Assembly: GCF_001704415.2 (NCBI RefSeq)
Contig: NC_030831.1
Location: forward strand, 42,082,134 to 42,146,133
Direction: 5' to 3'
Source: Capra hircus
Lineage: Eukaryota; Chordata; Mammalia; Artiodactyla; Bovidae
DNA: 64,000 nt
The number at the start of each line of letters is the position of its first letter. Position 1 is the first letter of the stretch. This document shows, one piece after another, positions 53,029-63,249 of the stretch. Below the pieces are notes generated by a model. The model saw nothing but the letters and a program-made list of their open reading frames with translations, was not told the origin of the DNA and searched no databases. The translations under genes were made by a program, and so were the position numbers.

Positions 53029-53039
53029 ATAAGCATTTC
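53029..53039. repeat. TSD left of twin-primed BovB
   Basis: ataagcatttc is identical to 55,379-55,389. Confidence 0.96.
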
Positions 53040-53170
53040 TTTTCTCAGCTATTTGTAAGGCCTCCTCAGACAACCATTTTCTCTTTTTGCATTTCTTTTT
53101 CTTGGGGATGATCTTGATCACTGCCTCCTGTACAATGTTACGAACCTCTGTCCTTAGATCTTCAGGCACT
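53040..53170 (-). pseudogene. BovB linker-region ORF remnant
   Basis: The minus frame reads MPEDLRTEVRNIVQEAVIKI, then a lysine-rich run and LSEEALQIAEKR. It then leaves the element at the inversion breakpoint and enters flanking DNA. Between this frame and the endonuclease frame (53,293 and beyond) the BovB reading is broken. Confidence 0.85.
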
Positions 53171-53292
53171 CTATCAGATCTAATCCCTTTAGAATTTATT
53201 TGCTTTGAATCTATTTGTTACTTCCATTGTATAATCATAAAGGATTTGACTTAGGTCATACCTGAATGGTCTAGTGGTTTTCCCTACTTTCT

Positions 53293-53991
53293 TCAATTTA
53301 GTCTGAATTTGGCAATAAGGAATTCATGATCTGAGCCACAGTCAGCTCCCAGTCTTGTTTTTGCTGACTGTATAGAGTTTCTCCAACTTTGGCTGCTAAG
53401 AATATAATCAATCTGATTTTGGTATTGACCATCTGGTGATGTCCATGTGTGGAGTCTTCTCTTGTGTTGTTGGAAGAGGGTGTTTGCTATGACCAGTGCA
53501 TTCTCTTGGTGAAACTCTGTTAGCTTTTGCCCTGCTTCATTCCATACTCCAAGGCCAAACTTGCCTGTTATTCCAGGTATCTCTTGACTTCCTACTTTTG
53601 CATTCCAGTCCCCTATAATGACACCTTTTTTAGGTGTCAGTTCTAGAAGGTCTTGTAGGTCTTCATAGAACTGTTCAACTTCAGCTCCTTCAGCATTACT
53701 GGTTGGGGCATAGACTTGGATTACCATGATATTGAATGGTTTGCCATGGAAATGAACAGAGATCATTCTGTCATTTTTGAGGCTGCACCCATGTACTGCA
53801 TTTTGGACTCTTTTGTTGACTATGAGGGCTACTCCATTTCTTCTAAGGGATTCTTGCCCACAGTAGTAGATATAATGGTCATCTGAGTTAAATTTACCCA
53901 TTCTAGTCCATTTTAATTCACTGATTCCTAAAATGTCGATGTTCACTCTTGCCATCTCCTGTTTTACTACTTCCAATTTACCTTGATTCAT
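53293..53991 (-). pseudogene. BovB APE-type endonuclease domain, open reading frame
   Basis: 232 codons open from the family start (MNQGKLEVVKQ). The APE-type landmarks are all present in order: ISELKW (catalytic-glutamate region), VYAPTSN, IIGDWNAKVG, the TWTSPDGQYQNQIDYIL block and the terminal SDH in GSDHEFLIAK. About two residues are missing just before IIGDWN. An intact BovB would continue into linker and RT, but this copy stops near 53,293 and the rest is deleted or inverted. The domain could in principle be translated, but there is no evidence of a promoter or transcript. Confidence 0.9.
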
Positions 53992-54649
53992 GGGTCTAAT
54001 ATTCCAGGTTCCTATGAAATATTGTTCTTTACAGCATCAGGCTTTACTTCCATCACCAGTCACATCCACAACTGGGAGTGTTTTCACTTTGGCTCTGTCT
54101 CTTCATTCTTTCTGGAGTTATTTCTCCACTGATCTCCAGTAGCATATTGGGTACCTACCAACCCAGGGAGTTCCCCTTTCAGTATCCTATCATTTTGCCT
54201 GTTCATACTGTTCATGGGGTTCTCAAGGCAAGAAAACAGAAGTGGTTTGCCATTCCCTTCTCCAGTGGACCACATTTTGTGTAGAACTCTCCACCATGAC
54301 CTGTCCATCTTGGGTGGTCCTACACGGCATGGCTCATAGTTTCACTGAGTTAGACAAGGCTGTGGTCCATGTGATCAGTTTGATAGTTTTCTGTGACTGT
54401 GGTTTTCATTCTGTCTGCCCCTCTGACTGATAAGGATAAGAAGCTTATGGAAACTTTCTGATGGGAGAAACTGACTGGGGTGGAAACTGGGTCTTGTTCT
54501 GATGGGCGGGGTCATGCGCAGTAAATCTTTAATCCAATTTTCTGTTGAGGTGTGGGGCTGTGTTCCCTCCCTGTTGTTTGACCTGAGACCAAACTATGGT
54601 GGAGGTAATGAAGATAATGGTGACCTCCTTCAAAAGGAAAACTAAAGAG

Positions 54650-55360
54650 CCTCATGATGAAAGTGAAGGAGGAGAGTAAAAATGTTGGCTTAAAACTCAA
54701 CATTGAAAAAACTAAGATCATGGCATCCGGTTCCATCACTTCATGGCAAATAGATGGGAAACAATGGAAACAATGAGAGACTTTATTTTGGGGGGCTTCA
54801 GAATTACTGCAGATAGTGACTACAGTCATGAAATTAAAAGACCCTTGCTCCTTGGAAGAAAAGCTATGACCAACCTAGATAGCATATTAAAACACAGACA
54901 CATTACTTTGCCAACAAAGGTCCATCTAGTCAAAGCTATGGTTTTTCCAGTAGACATGTATGGATGTGAGAGTTGGACCATAAAGAAAGCTGAGCACTGA
55001 AAATTGATGCTTTTGAATTGTGGTGTTGAGAAGACTCTTGAGAGTCCCTTGGACTGCAAGGAGATCCAGTCAGTTAATCCTCAAGAAAATCAGTCCTGAA
55101 TATTCATTGAAAGAACTGATCCTGAAGCTGAAACTCCAATACTTTGGCCACCTGATGCGAAGAACTGACTCATTGGAAAAGAGTCTGATGCTGGGAAAGA
55201 TTGAAGGCAGGAGAAGGGGATGACAACAGATGAGATGGTTGGATGGCATTACCGACTCGATGGACAGGAGTTTGAGCAAGCTCCAGGAGTTGGTGATGGA
55301 CAGGGAGGCCTGGCGTGCTGCAGTCCATGGGGTCACAAAGAGTTGGACATAACTGAGCAA
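54650..55360 (+). pseudogene. BovB C-terminal ORF remnant
   Basis: Forward segment covering the post-palm region: LKLNIEKTK-type text, YGCESWTIKKAEH (stop at 55,000) and LQYFGHLMRRTDSLEKSLM in shifted frames. The palm motifs lie outside the surviving segment. Confidence 0.88.
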
Positions 55361-55378
55361 CTGAACTGAACTGAACTG

Positions 55379-55389
55379 ATAAGCATTTC
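55379..55389. repeat. TSD right of twin-primed BovB
   Basis: ataagcatttc, identical to 53,029-53,039. Confidence 0.96.
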
Positions 55390-55505
55390 AGGATTACAAC
55401 TTTATGTATAGAAAAAAGATCAGAAATAACTATGTGAGCATGTGTGTGTATTTTGGATGATGAATGTTATTTCCCGTGTGTCAAAGTTTAAAATTTTTTT
55501 CAATA

Positions 55506-55516
55506 AATATACAGAT
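55506..55516. repeat. TSD left of Bov-tA
   Basis: aatatacagat here and aatatgcagat at 55,737-55,747 match 10 of 11. Confidence 0.92.
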
Positions 55517-55736
55517 GTGTGTGTGTACACACTCAGTCCTGTCTGATTCTTTACTACCCCATGGACTGTAGCCCACCAGGGTCTGCTGTCCATGGGATTC
55601 TCCAGGCAAGAATACTGGATTGGGTTGCCATTTCCTCCTCCAGCGGATCTTCCTGACGCAGCGATCAAACCCGAGTTTCTTTTGTCTCCTGCATTGACAG
55701 GGAGATTCTTTACCACTGAGTCACCTGGGAAGCCCT
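55517..55736 (-). mobile_element. Bov-tA SINE
   Basis: Reverse Bov-tA with a GT run at its tail side, cactcagtcctgtctgattc, ggcaagaatactggattggg, gcgatcaaacccgagtttct and gagtcacctgggaagccct. It lies between the two BovB copies. Confidence 0.95.
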
Positions 55737-55747
55737 AATATGCAGAT

Positions 55748-57650
55748 CAGTTTAGTTCAGTCACTCAGTCGTGTCTGACTCTTTGCGACCCCATGGACTG
55801 CAGCATGCCAGGCTTCCCTGTCCTTCAACTCCCGGAGCTTGCTCAAACTCATGTACATTGAGTAAGTGATGCCATCCAACCATCTCATCCTCTGTCGTCC
55901 CCTTCTCCTCCTGCCTTTGGTCTTTCCCAGCATCAGGATCTTTTCCTAATGAGTCAGTTCTTTGTATCCGGTGGCCAAAGTATTGGAGCTTCAGCTTCAG
56001 CATCAGTTCTTCCAATGAATATTCAGGACTGATTTCCTTTAGGATTGACTGGTTTGATCTCTTTGCTGTCAAAGGGGCTCTCAAGAGTCTTCTCCAACAT
56101 CACAGTTCAAAAACATCAATTCTTCAGCACTCAGCTTTCTTTATAGTCCAACTTTCACACCCATATGCGACTACTGGAAAAACCATAGCTTTGACTAGAT
56201 GGACCTTTGTTGGCAAAGTAATGTCTTTGCTTTTTAATATGCTGTCTAGGTTGGTCATAGCTTTTCTTCCAAGGAACAAGCATCTTTTAATTTCATGGCT
56301 GTGTTCATCATCTGCAGTAATTTTGGAGCCCAAGAAAATTAAGTCTGTCACTGTTCATTGTTGCCCCATCTATTTGCCATGAAGTGATTGGACTGGATTC
56401 CATAACATTAGTTTTCTGAATGTTGAGTTTTAAGTCAGCTTTTTTACTCTCCTCTTTCACTGTCATCAAGAGACTCTTTAGTTCTTCTTCACTTTCTGCC
56501 ATAAGGGTGGTGTCATCTGTGTATTGAAGGTTATTGATATTTCTCATGGCAGTCTTGATTTCAGCTTGTGCTTCATCCAGTCTGGCATATTGCATGATGT
56601 ACTCTGCATATAAGTTAAATAAGCAAGGTGACAGTATACAGCCTTGATGTGCTCCTTTCCCAATTTGAAACCAGTCCATTGTTCCATGTCTGGTTCTAAC
56701 TGTTGCTTCTTGACCTGCATACAGATTCCTCAGGAGGCAGGTAAGTTGGTCTGGTATTCCTATCTCCTGAAGAATTTTCTGCAGTTTATTTTGATCCACA
56801 CACTCAAAGGCTTTAGCATAGTCAATGAAGCAGAAATCGATGTTCTTCTGGAATTCTCTTGCTTTTCCCATGATTCAAAGAATGTTGGCAATTTGATCTC
56901 TGGTTCCACTGCCTTTTCTAAATCCACCTTGAACATCTGAAAGTTCTCCATTCATGTACTGTTGAAACCTAGCTTGGAGAATTTTGAGCATTACTTTGCT
57001 AGTGTGTGAGATGAGTGCAATTGTTCATTAGTTTGAATATTCTTTGGCATTGCCTTACTTTGGGATTGGAATGATAACTGGCCTTTTCCAGTTCTGTGGC
57101 CACTGCTGAGTTTTCCAAATTTGCTGGCATATTGAGTGCAGCACTTTTACAGTGTCATCTTTTAGGATTTGAAATAGCTTAGCTGGAATTCCATCACCTC
57201 CTCTAGTTTTGTTCATAGTGATGCTTCCTAAGGGCCACTTGACTTCACACTCCAGGATGTCTGGCTCTAGATGAGTGATCACACCATCATGGTTATCTGG
57301 ATCATGAAGAACTTTTGTGGAGTTCTTCTATGTATTCTTGCTACCTCTTTTTAATATCGTCTGCTTCTTTTAGGTCCTTATCATTTCTGTTCTTATAGTG
57401 CCCATTTTTGCATGAAATGTTCCCTTGGTATCTCTAATTTTCTTGAAGAGATCTCTGGTCTTTGCCATCCAATTGTTTTCTTCTATTTCCTTGCACTTAT
57501 CACTTAGGAAGGCTTTCTTATCTCTCCTTGCTATTCTTTGAAACTCTGCATTCAGATAGATATATCTTTCCTTTTCTCCTTTGCCTTTGGCTTCTCTTCT
57601 TTTCTCAGCTATTTGGAAGGCCTCCTCAGACAACCGTTCTTCTTGGGGAT
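55748..57650 (-). mobile_element. BovB LINE, 5'-truncated
   Basis: Reverse BovB from the tail (cagtttagttcagtcactca) to inside the ORF (ttcttcttggggat, the IIPKK region). About 20 bp of the purine-rich linker is deleted near 57,636. It is a separate insertion from the copy on its left and lies in opposite orientation to that copy's 3' segment. No clear TSD was found. Confidence 0.94.
55761..57633 (-). pseudogene. BovB reverse transcriptase, truncated and disrupted
   Basis: The endonuclease is absent. Open pieces run 57,633-57,370, 57,282-57,055, 56,871-56,308, 56,351-56,124 and 56,084-55,761 in different frames. The central 187-codon piece carries motif A FIDYAKAFECVDQ (first aspartate kept), motif B GKGAHQGCILSPCLFNLYAE (R to H) and motif C as YTDD instead of YADD. 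It is the best-preserved palm in the window but lacks continuity with the rest. Confidence 0.92.
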
Positions 57651-58861
57651 AGTATTACTTACATAATTGAAAAATATTTTAAAGAAGGAGAAACAGGAGA
57701 GTACCAACTCCAGTGTAATCCCACCAAGAATAACTCAGAGGCGGCGGGGGAAGGGGTTGAGCCTGAGCTTTGGGGCAGGTCTGGGTCTCAGATGTGAGAC
57801 TCTGGAGGGCACAAGAGTGAGGAAATGAGCCATCTCGAGCAGAAGTGATGATCATCCACCACCAACCCCCAAGACTATACACCACAGTTTCCCCAGAGAC
57901 CTCCTCCAGGACATCCAGCCTCCCTCTGATACTTCTCTTTGGGTGTTTTCCTTACTGACGTGTCAGCGTGTCCCAGGATTTCATTCATTCATCCATTCAT
58001 TATTCAGCCAGTATTTACTGAGCACTAACTGTGTGCCCCGGTCCTTCATCCATGGAGTCAAGATGCAAGCATGCAGCCGTGTGAATCCAACCAGCAGGGT
58101 TGCGTCAGCACACCAGAGCTTTTCAGGGTTTCTCTCTTTCATTTTCTAAAAACAGATTTTTTTCTCCTCCTGGTCTGTGCTGCAGCCCCCTCAATTCCCT
58201 TGGGTGGGGAGGAAGTATTTTTGCCTTTTTTTTGTTTTCACTCTTCTGGATGATGCCCCGAGTCAGGCTGGACACTGCAGGCAGCACAGGTTCTAGAGTG
58301 ATGGTTGTCTATGAAGTGATGTTGTCTATGAAGTCTCCCCAAGTGGTGACTCCTCCTCCTGGGTCCACACCCCATGCGGAAGCCTGGCTGGTTTACTCTG
58401 AGTGACTCTTCAGCTCTGATCCGCCTCTGCTTCTGCACCAGCCCTTTCTCTCCAGTTATGACACTTCCTGGCCTCTGGCTTCAACCTCACAGGCCACGTC
58501 TTTTCTGCTCTGGGCCTGGATCTGTTATCTCCCATTTAATTTTTCTATTATTGCCCTCTCCTCACAACACTGATGTGGCCCAAATGGACATGCATATTCA
58601 TGGGTTCTCACACTCTGGTATGGCCTTAGAGTTTCAGGAAACAGTCTATTTCTTCAAAGGATCAAAGCCAGAGGTAAGTTTGGACTGTGGCCTCCTGATG
58701 CCGGGCCCTCCTTGGTGACCTTCTGCATCTCTAGCTCCTGGCTTCGTGTCTGGCACACTGTGGGTGCCTGGTTTACACCTGGGGAAAGAGAGTGAAGACC
58801 AGTACGTATGTCCATGTGTGGCAGACTCAGGGCAAAGAAAAAAATCAATGAAGTGTATTAA
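57651..58861. other. Unique sequence, no gene called
   Basis: A short MIR/L2-like tail lies at about 57,965-58,035 (attcattcatccattcatta, gtatttactgagcactaact). The 114- and 101-codon frames have no domain I recognise. Confidence 0.45.
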
Positions 58862-59170
58862 TTGTTGTTGTTCAGTCACTCAGTGGTGTCTGACCCCGTG
58901 GACTGCAGCACACCAGGCCTCCCTATCCTTCACTATCTTCCAGAGTTTCCTGAGACTCATGTCCATTGACTCGATGATGCCATCCAACCATCTCATCCTT
59001 TGTTCCTGCCTTCTCCTTCTGCTCTCAATCTTTCCCAGCATCAGGGTCCTTTCCAATGAGTCGGCTCTTTGCATCAGGTGGCCAAGTATTGGAGCTTTAG
59101 CATCAGTCCTTCCAATGGATGTTCAGGATTGATTTCCTTTAGGATTGACTGGTTTGATCTCCTTGCTGTC
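58862..59170 (-). mobile_element. BovB 3'-end fragment
   Basis: Reverse tail: gttgttgttcagtcactcag, gatgccatccaaccatctca, ctttcccagcatcagggtcc, ttaggattgactggtttgat. It truncated the repeat that starts at 59,172. Confidence 0.93.
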
Positions 59171-59171
59171 C

Positions 59172-59456
59172 GAGGAGAAACAGAATCAATAAGATGTATA
59201 AATACAGAAAGATTTACTGTAAGGAATTTGTAGGGTTGGCCAGCAGGCTGGAGACTTGGGGTGGAGTTACAGTTCAAGTCTGAAGACTGTCTGCTGGCAG
59301 AATTTCCTTTTCCTCAAGGAGATCAGTCTTTCTCTATTAAGCTCTTCAGCTGACAAGTTCTGCTCACGTAATGGAGGGTTATCTACTTCACGCACAGCCT
59401 ACTAATTGAAATATTCATCTCATCTAAAAATACCTTCACAGAAACATTGAGAATAA
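59172..59456 (+). mobile_element. Old interspersed repeat, second copy, left part
   Basis: gagaaacagaatcaataaga, gttggccagcaggctggaga, ttccttttcctcaaggagat and acattgagaataat match the order of the copy at 6455-6992. Confidence 0.65.
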
Positions 59457-59572
59457 TTTTTAAATTTATTTTTTATTAAGGTAACATTGATTTATAGCAC
59501 TATATAAGTTTAATGTGTACAACATTAAATTTTCTACTTCTGTGTACAACTGTAGCATGCTCACTGCCAGAA
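59457..59572 (-). mobile_element. Old L1 fragment nested in repeat
   Basis: tttttattaaggtaacattg, atttatagcactatataagt and gtgtacaacattaaattttc are reversed L1 3' text. Confidence 0.65.
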
Positions 59573-59640
59573 TGACGTTTGACCAAACACCTGGGTACTA
59601 TGGCCTTGCCGAGTTGACACACATAATTAACCATCTCGAA
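59573..59640 (+). mobile_element. Old interspersed repeat, second copy, right part
   Basis: atgacgtttgaccaaacacc, ctgggtactatggccttgcc, gttgacacacataattaacc complete the copy through its characteristic end. Confidence 0.7.
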
Positions 59641-59885
59641 TATTATTGTTGGGTTTACTGTTTGCTCTTTAGGTAAGAGCACCAGGGCAGTAAGAATAAC
59701 ATGTGAAGTGGAAAATGTTGTGTTTCATAGACATGATCTCATTTGTTCTCCTTGGGAGGGACTTCCCAGCCTTGCAGAGAATTCTAAGACATTCCACGTG
59801 TGGTCCTAGTCCCCTCAGCGCTTCCAGTCAATAATTAATGGCAGCGAGTATGTAAGCATGCTGACAGCACCTCCTCTCTCATCTT

Positions 59886-59899
59886 TGCAGCTAATTCTT
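59886..59899. repeat. TSD left of ART2A-type SINE
   Basis: tgcagctaattctt is identical to 60,030-60,043 (14 of 14). Confidence 0.96.
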
Positions 59900-60029
59900 T
59901 TTATTTATTTATTTTGGCAGCACTTCACAGTGTGTGGGATCCTAGTTCCCTGACCAGGGATCGAACTGTGCCCACCTGCAGTGCCCACCTAAGGTGGAGT
60001 CTTAACCAACAGACAGCCAGGGAAATCCC
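59900..60029 (-). mobile_element. ART2A/CHR-type tRNA-derived SINE
   Basis: Reverse: TTTA-rich tail, ggcagcacttcacagtgtgt, gaccagggatcgaactgtgc, with a small internal duplication of gtgcccacct, ending cagccagggaaatccc. Its exact 14-bp TSD makes it one of the best-bounded insertions here. Confidence 0.95.
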
Positions 60030-60157
60030 TGCAGCTAATTCTTGATTCTCTCTGTCAGCCGGGGTATTTTCCTTCCTGCTCTGCTCATCATGTTTACCCA
60101 CACACCCCTGCCAATGCCTCAAACTAAAAACCAAGTACACCTAAATGCAAGGTGTGG

Positions 60158-60360
60158 TAGTTAAGTCACTAAGTTGCATCCGACTCTTTGCAACCCCATG
60201 GACTGTAGCCCACCAGGCTCCTCTCCATGGAATTCTCCAGGCAAGAATACTGGAGTGGGTTGCCATTTCCTTCTTCAGGGATCTTCCCAAGCCAAAGACT
60301 GAACCTGGGTCTCCTGTATCACAGGCAAATTCCTTACCGTCTGAGCCATCAGGGAAGCCT
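60158..60360 (-). mobile_element. Bov-tA SINE
   Basis: Reverse: agtcactaagttgcatccga, ggcaagaatactggagtggg, gactgaacctgggtctcctg, gagccatcagggaagcctgc. Confidence 0.94.
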
Positions 60361-60384
60361 GCAGTAGCTAAAGTGCTCACTGAA

Positions 60385-60555
60385 TAGCCTGTCTGGGCTG
60401 GAATCCCAGTCTGGCTGCATGGGCACAGCTTCACAGAGACCATCTGCCTCTGTTGCAAGGACAATAGCACCTTTTTCTAGGCAGGAGGAAGTGAGATGCT
60501 GGGCAGGGTTGCACCTGGTACCTAGCTGGCAGTCGACACTCAGTAAGGGTCATTC
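60385..60555 (+). mobile_element. MIR SINE remnant
   Basis: gggctggaatcccagtctgg, ttgcacctggtacctagctg and cgacactcagtaagggtc follow MIR order. Diverged. Confidence 0.55.
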
Positions 60556-60818
60556 TCCCTTCCAGACTTCCATGTTCAAAGGGGAGAATCTCACCAGTGA
60601 CCCTGACCTAATCTTTCAGGTCCCATTTCCGCCCCTTCTATCCCTCTATATAAAAATGTCATATTTTTAGCAGACAGCGTTCAGATTTTTTATCCTTCTC
60701 CTCCACCAGAATCTAAAAATAAGCTTGATGAGAGTATAAATTTGCTTATGGAAAGTAATAGAGAAAATAAATATTGCTTCAGAGAAACAATGTGTGACAT
60801 CCCTGTGACAGGATGACT

Positions 60819-60831
60819 GTGAGGATACATA
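60819..60831. repeat. TSD left of Bov-tA
   Basis: gtgaggatacata here and gtgaagatatata at 61,057-61,069 match 11 of 13. Confidence 0.85.
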
Positions 60832-61056
60832 CATGTGTTATATGCCAAGTCACTCAGTCATGTCTGACTCTTTGCGACCCTGTGGACTGTAGCCTGCCAG
60901 GCTCCTCTGTCCTCAGGATTCTCCAGGCAAGAATACTGGAGTGGGTTACCATGCCCTCCTCCAGGGGATCTTCCCCACCCAGGGACTGAACCCGCATCTC
61001 CTGCACCTTCTGCACGGCAGGCGGGTTCTTTACCGCTGAGCTACCAGGGAAGCCTG
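60832..61056 (-). mobile_element. Bov-tA SINE
   Basis: Reverse: agtcactcagtcatgtctga, ggcaagaatactggagtggg, agggactgaacccgcatctc (with a cacctt insertion), gagctaccagggaagcctgg. Confidence 0.95.
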
Positions 61057-61334
61057 GTGAAGATATATAGATATATATAAAGAAAAACCATGTAAAGACA
61101 CGCACACACACATGAAGAAAGAATGTGTGACTCCAAAGGTCAAACAGTGGAGTCCAGCCGGTGTGAATGAGCACTACTCCTTCTGCCCCACTCGCTGCAG
61201 CATGGAGTTTTAGGTTTTATGATTTGCTAGTTTGATAAGTGGAAGATGATTTCTTGATGCTTTAATCTGTATTTTTCCTCACTTCCAAAGTTGAATACTT
61301 TCTTCATATATTCATTTCCAACTTGTGAATTGCC

Positions 61335-62260
61335 TGATCATGGCTGTTCATTTTTTTAAAAGACTTTTTTTTAAAGAGCAGTTTTTGGTTCATAGCAAAG
61401 TTGAGAGGAAATTACAGAGATGTCCTATATGCCCTCTACACCGACACATGCACAGCTTCCCCCTTAGAGACCCCTCTGCAGAGGGTACCTTGTTACAACT
61501 GATAGCCTACATTGACACATGATAATCATTCAAAGTCTGTCATTTATATTTTACTCTTTGTGCTGTTCATTCTATGGGTTTGGATGAATGTATGACATGT
61601 ATCTATCATTATAGTCTCATGTGGAGTATTTTCACTGTCCTAGAACTCCTCTGTGCTCTGCCTGTTCATCCCTTCCCCCCTACCCCCAGTGATCTTTTAC
61701 TGTCTCCATAGCTTTACCTTTTCCAGAATGTCATAATCACCCAAATACATAGCCTTTCCAGATTGGCTTTTTTCACTTAGCAATATGCACTGAAATTAGC
61801 TCCATGTCTTTCATGGTTCAATAGCTCATCCCATTTTAGTTTTGAATACTATTCCATTGCCTGGATGGACCACAGTTTATTTATCCATTTGCCTACTGAA
61901 GGACATCATGGTTGCTTACAAGTTTTGGCAATTATGAACAAAGCTGCTGTAAATAGCTGTATACAAATTTTTTTGTGTGAATATGTTTTCAACTCCTTTG
62001 AGTAAATACCAATGAGCATGATAATGGATTGAATGCTTAAGAGTATGTTTAACTTTATAAGAAGCTGTCAAACTGCCTTCCGAAGTGGCTGCACCATTTT
62101 GCATTCAGCGATGCAATGGCATTCTAGTTGCTCCACATCCTTGTCAGCATTTGGTATTGTCACTGTCCTGGATTTTGGCTATGCTGACAGGTATGCAGTA
62201 GCAGTACTGCACAATCCAGAAGTCATATTCCTTAGTGTGAGTTGCAACAAACTGGTGTGA
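61335..62260 (-). mobile_element. Old L1 fragment (L1M-like)
   Basis: Long reversed L1 3' text: gcagtttttggttcatagca, tgtgctgttcattctatggg, aactcctctgtgctctgcct, ttgcctggatggaccacagt, aacaaagctgctgtaaatag, gtctgccttccgaag-type block, tccacatccttgtcagcatt. It overlaps the family portion seen at 23.7-25.4 kb and is largely contiguous. Frames are destroyed. Confidence 0.85.
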
Positions 62261-63245
62261 CTTAGCTGTTTAACATGCAGAGCCGATTGTTGCATCATCT
62301 TATACTCATGGAAACTTATTTACTGCAAATGTCTTTCTAAATCTACCTCACGTATACATTTTATGTATTACCTAAGTGATATATACCACTGCACACTGTT
62401 AAAGATAACTGAGTAAAGATATCCATTTGCTTAATCATTCCCAAATGTGAAGAGATTTCAGTTGTTTCACCCTTTTAATATCATGATGTGTGCAGCTGTC
62501 CTCTTCCATCTCAGCAGAGATGACTTTTTGTTTTTCAAATGTATCTGTTTCTTTGTGTGCATGTCTGTTTGTACACAGTCAGGCTTCTATTTGCTCACTT
62601 TTCTGTGTGTTTTTCTATGTTATTGTCTGAAAGAGGGTTTGCTGGATCAAGCAACACAGTCAGTTTTATGACTGTTATTAACTAGATTAAAAAAAAAGAA
62701 TGGGGCAATTTTTCCTGTCTCTTTGTAAACTTTTACTAAATAATATTTGTTGGTGAATTACTCATTTCTTTTAGAAGAAATCCCCACCCAGAACCTTCTG
62801 AGGTGAGGTCCAGGGTGAGTATTAAGGTCAGCCTTCCTGTTATGTGGACACACCAGTCCTGGGGTCTCCCAGATCTTCAGACCCACCAAACAGAGGCGTC
62901 TCACTTGAATTACATGAGAGGCCAGAGACCCTGCAGGGAAAAGTCTTACACAGACTGAGGTGAAAAGATTAATTTCTAATCACCTTTCTTTTCTGTGGCA
63001 TAGTCCCATTCCCCCCACCCCTAATCTAGTCATTTTCACACCCTGGTGACACAGAGGTGACTCCAGCTTCTTCTGTAGGTACCTCTCATACAGATAGATA
63101 ATTCTATTATAAGTTTAGACCCTGACCAGTTGTAAAAGGGATTTAGTGGCTAATTATGTTTGTCACCAGCAAAGTCCATTAACAATAATCGGGAAATAAA
63201 AATAGAATCTGAGTGATGAAATAAAGCCTAACCTTGTTTCTGGGC
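62261..63245. other. Unique or very old sequence
   Basis: 62,400-62,690 has a faint resemblance to antisense L1/L2 text (tgctggatcaagcaacacag), too weak to call. Nothing was recognised after that. Confidence 0.4.
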
Positions 63246-63249
63246 TGAG

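Larger units (their letters stand above)
53040..55378. mobile_element. BovB LINE with inverted 5' segment (twin-primed)
   Basis: One insertion in two opposed parts. 53,040-about 54,640 is BovB in reverse, from the middle of the ORF (antisense of gctgagaaaag) back to the 5' region (gacctgagaccaaactatgg). About 54,641-55,378 is forward BovB from aactaaagagcctcatgatg to ctgaactgaactg. An exact 11-bp repeat, ataagcatttc, lies immediately outside both ends (53,029-53,039 and 55,379-55,389). Therefore both parts arrived together. The consensus section between the inner breakpoints (most of the RT) is missing. Confidence 0.95.

Noticed and set aside
53040..57650. Single BovB split by a rearrangement (5' part at 53-54.6 kb, 3' part at 55.7-57.6 kb)
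   Set aside because: The minus parts are in the wrong order for one element, and the exact TSD at 53,029 and 55,379 ties the 5' part to the forward 3' segment instead.
4397..61056. tRNA-like A and B boxes at many sites
   Set aside because: They are the tRNA-Glu-derived heads of Bov-tA, ART2A and CHR SINEs. None can complete a tRNA cloverleaf, so no tRNA gene is called.
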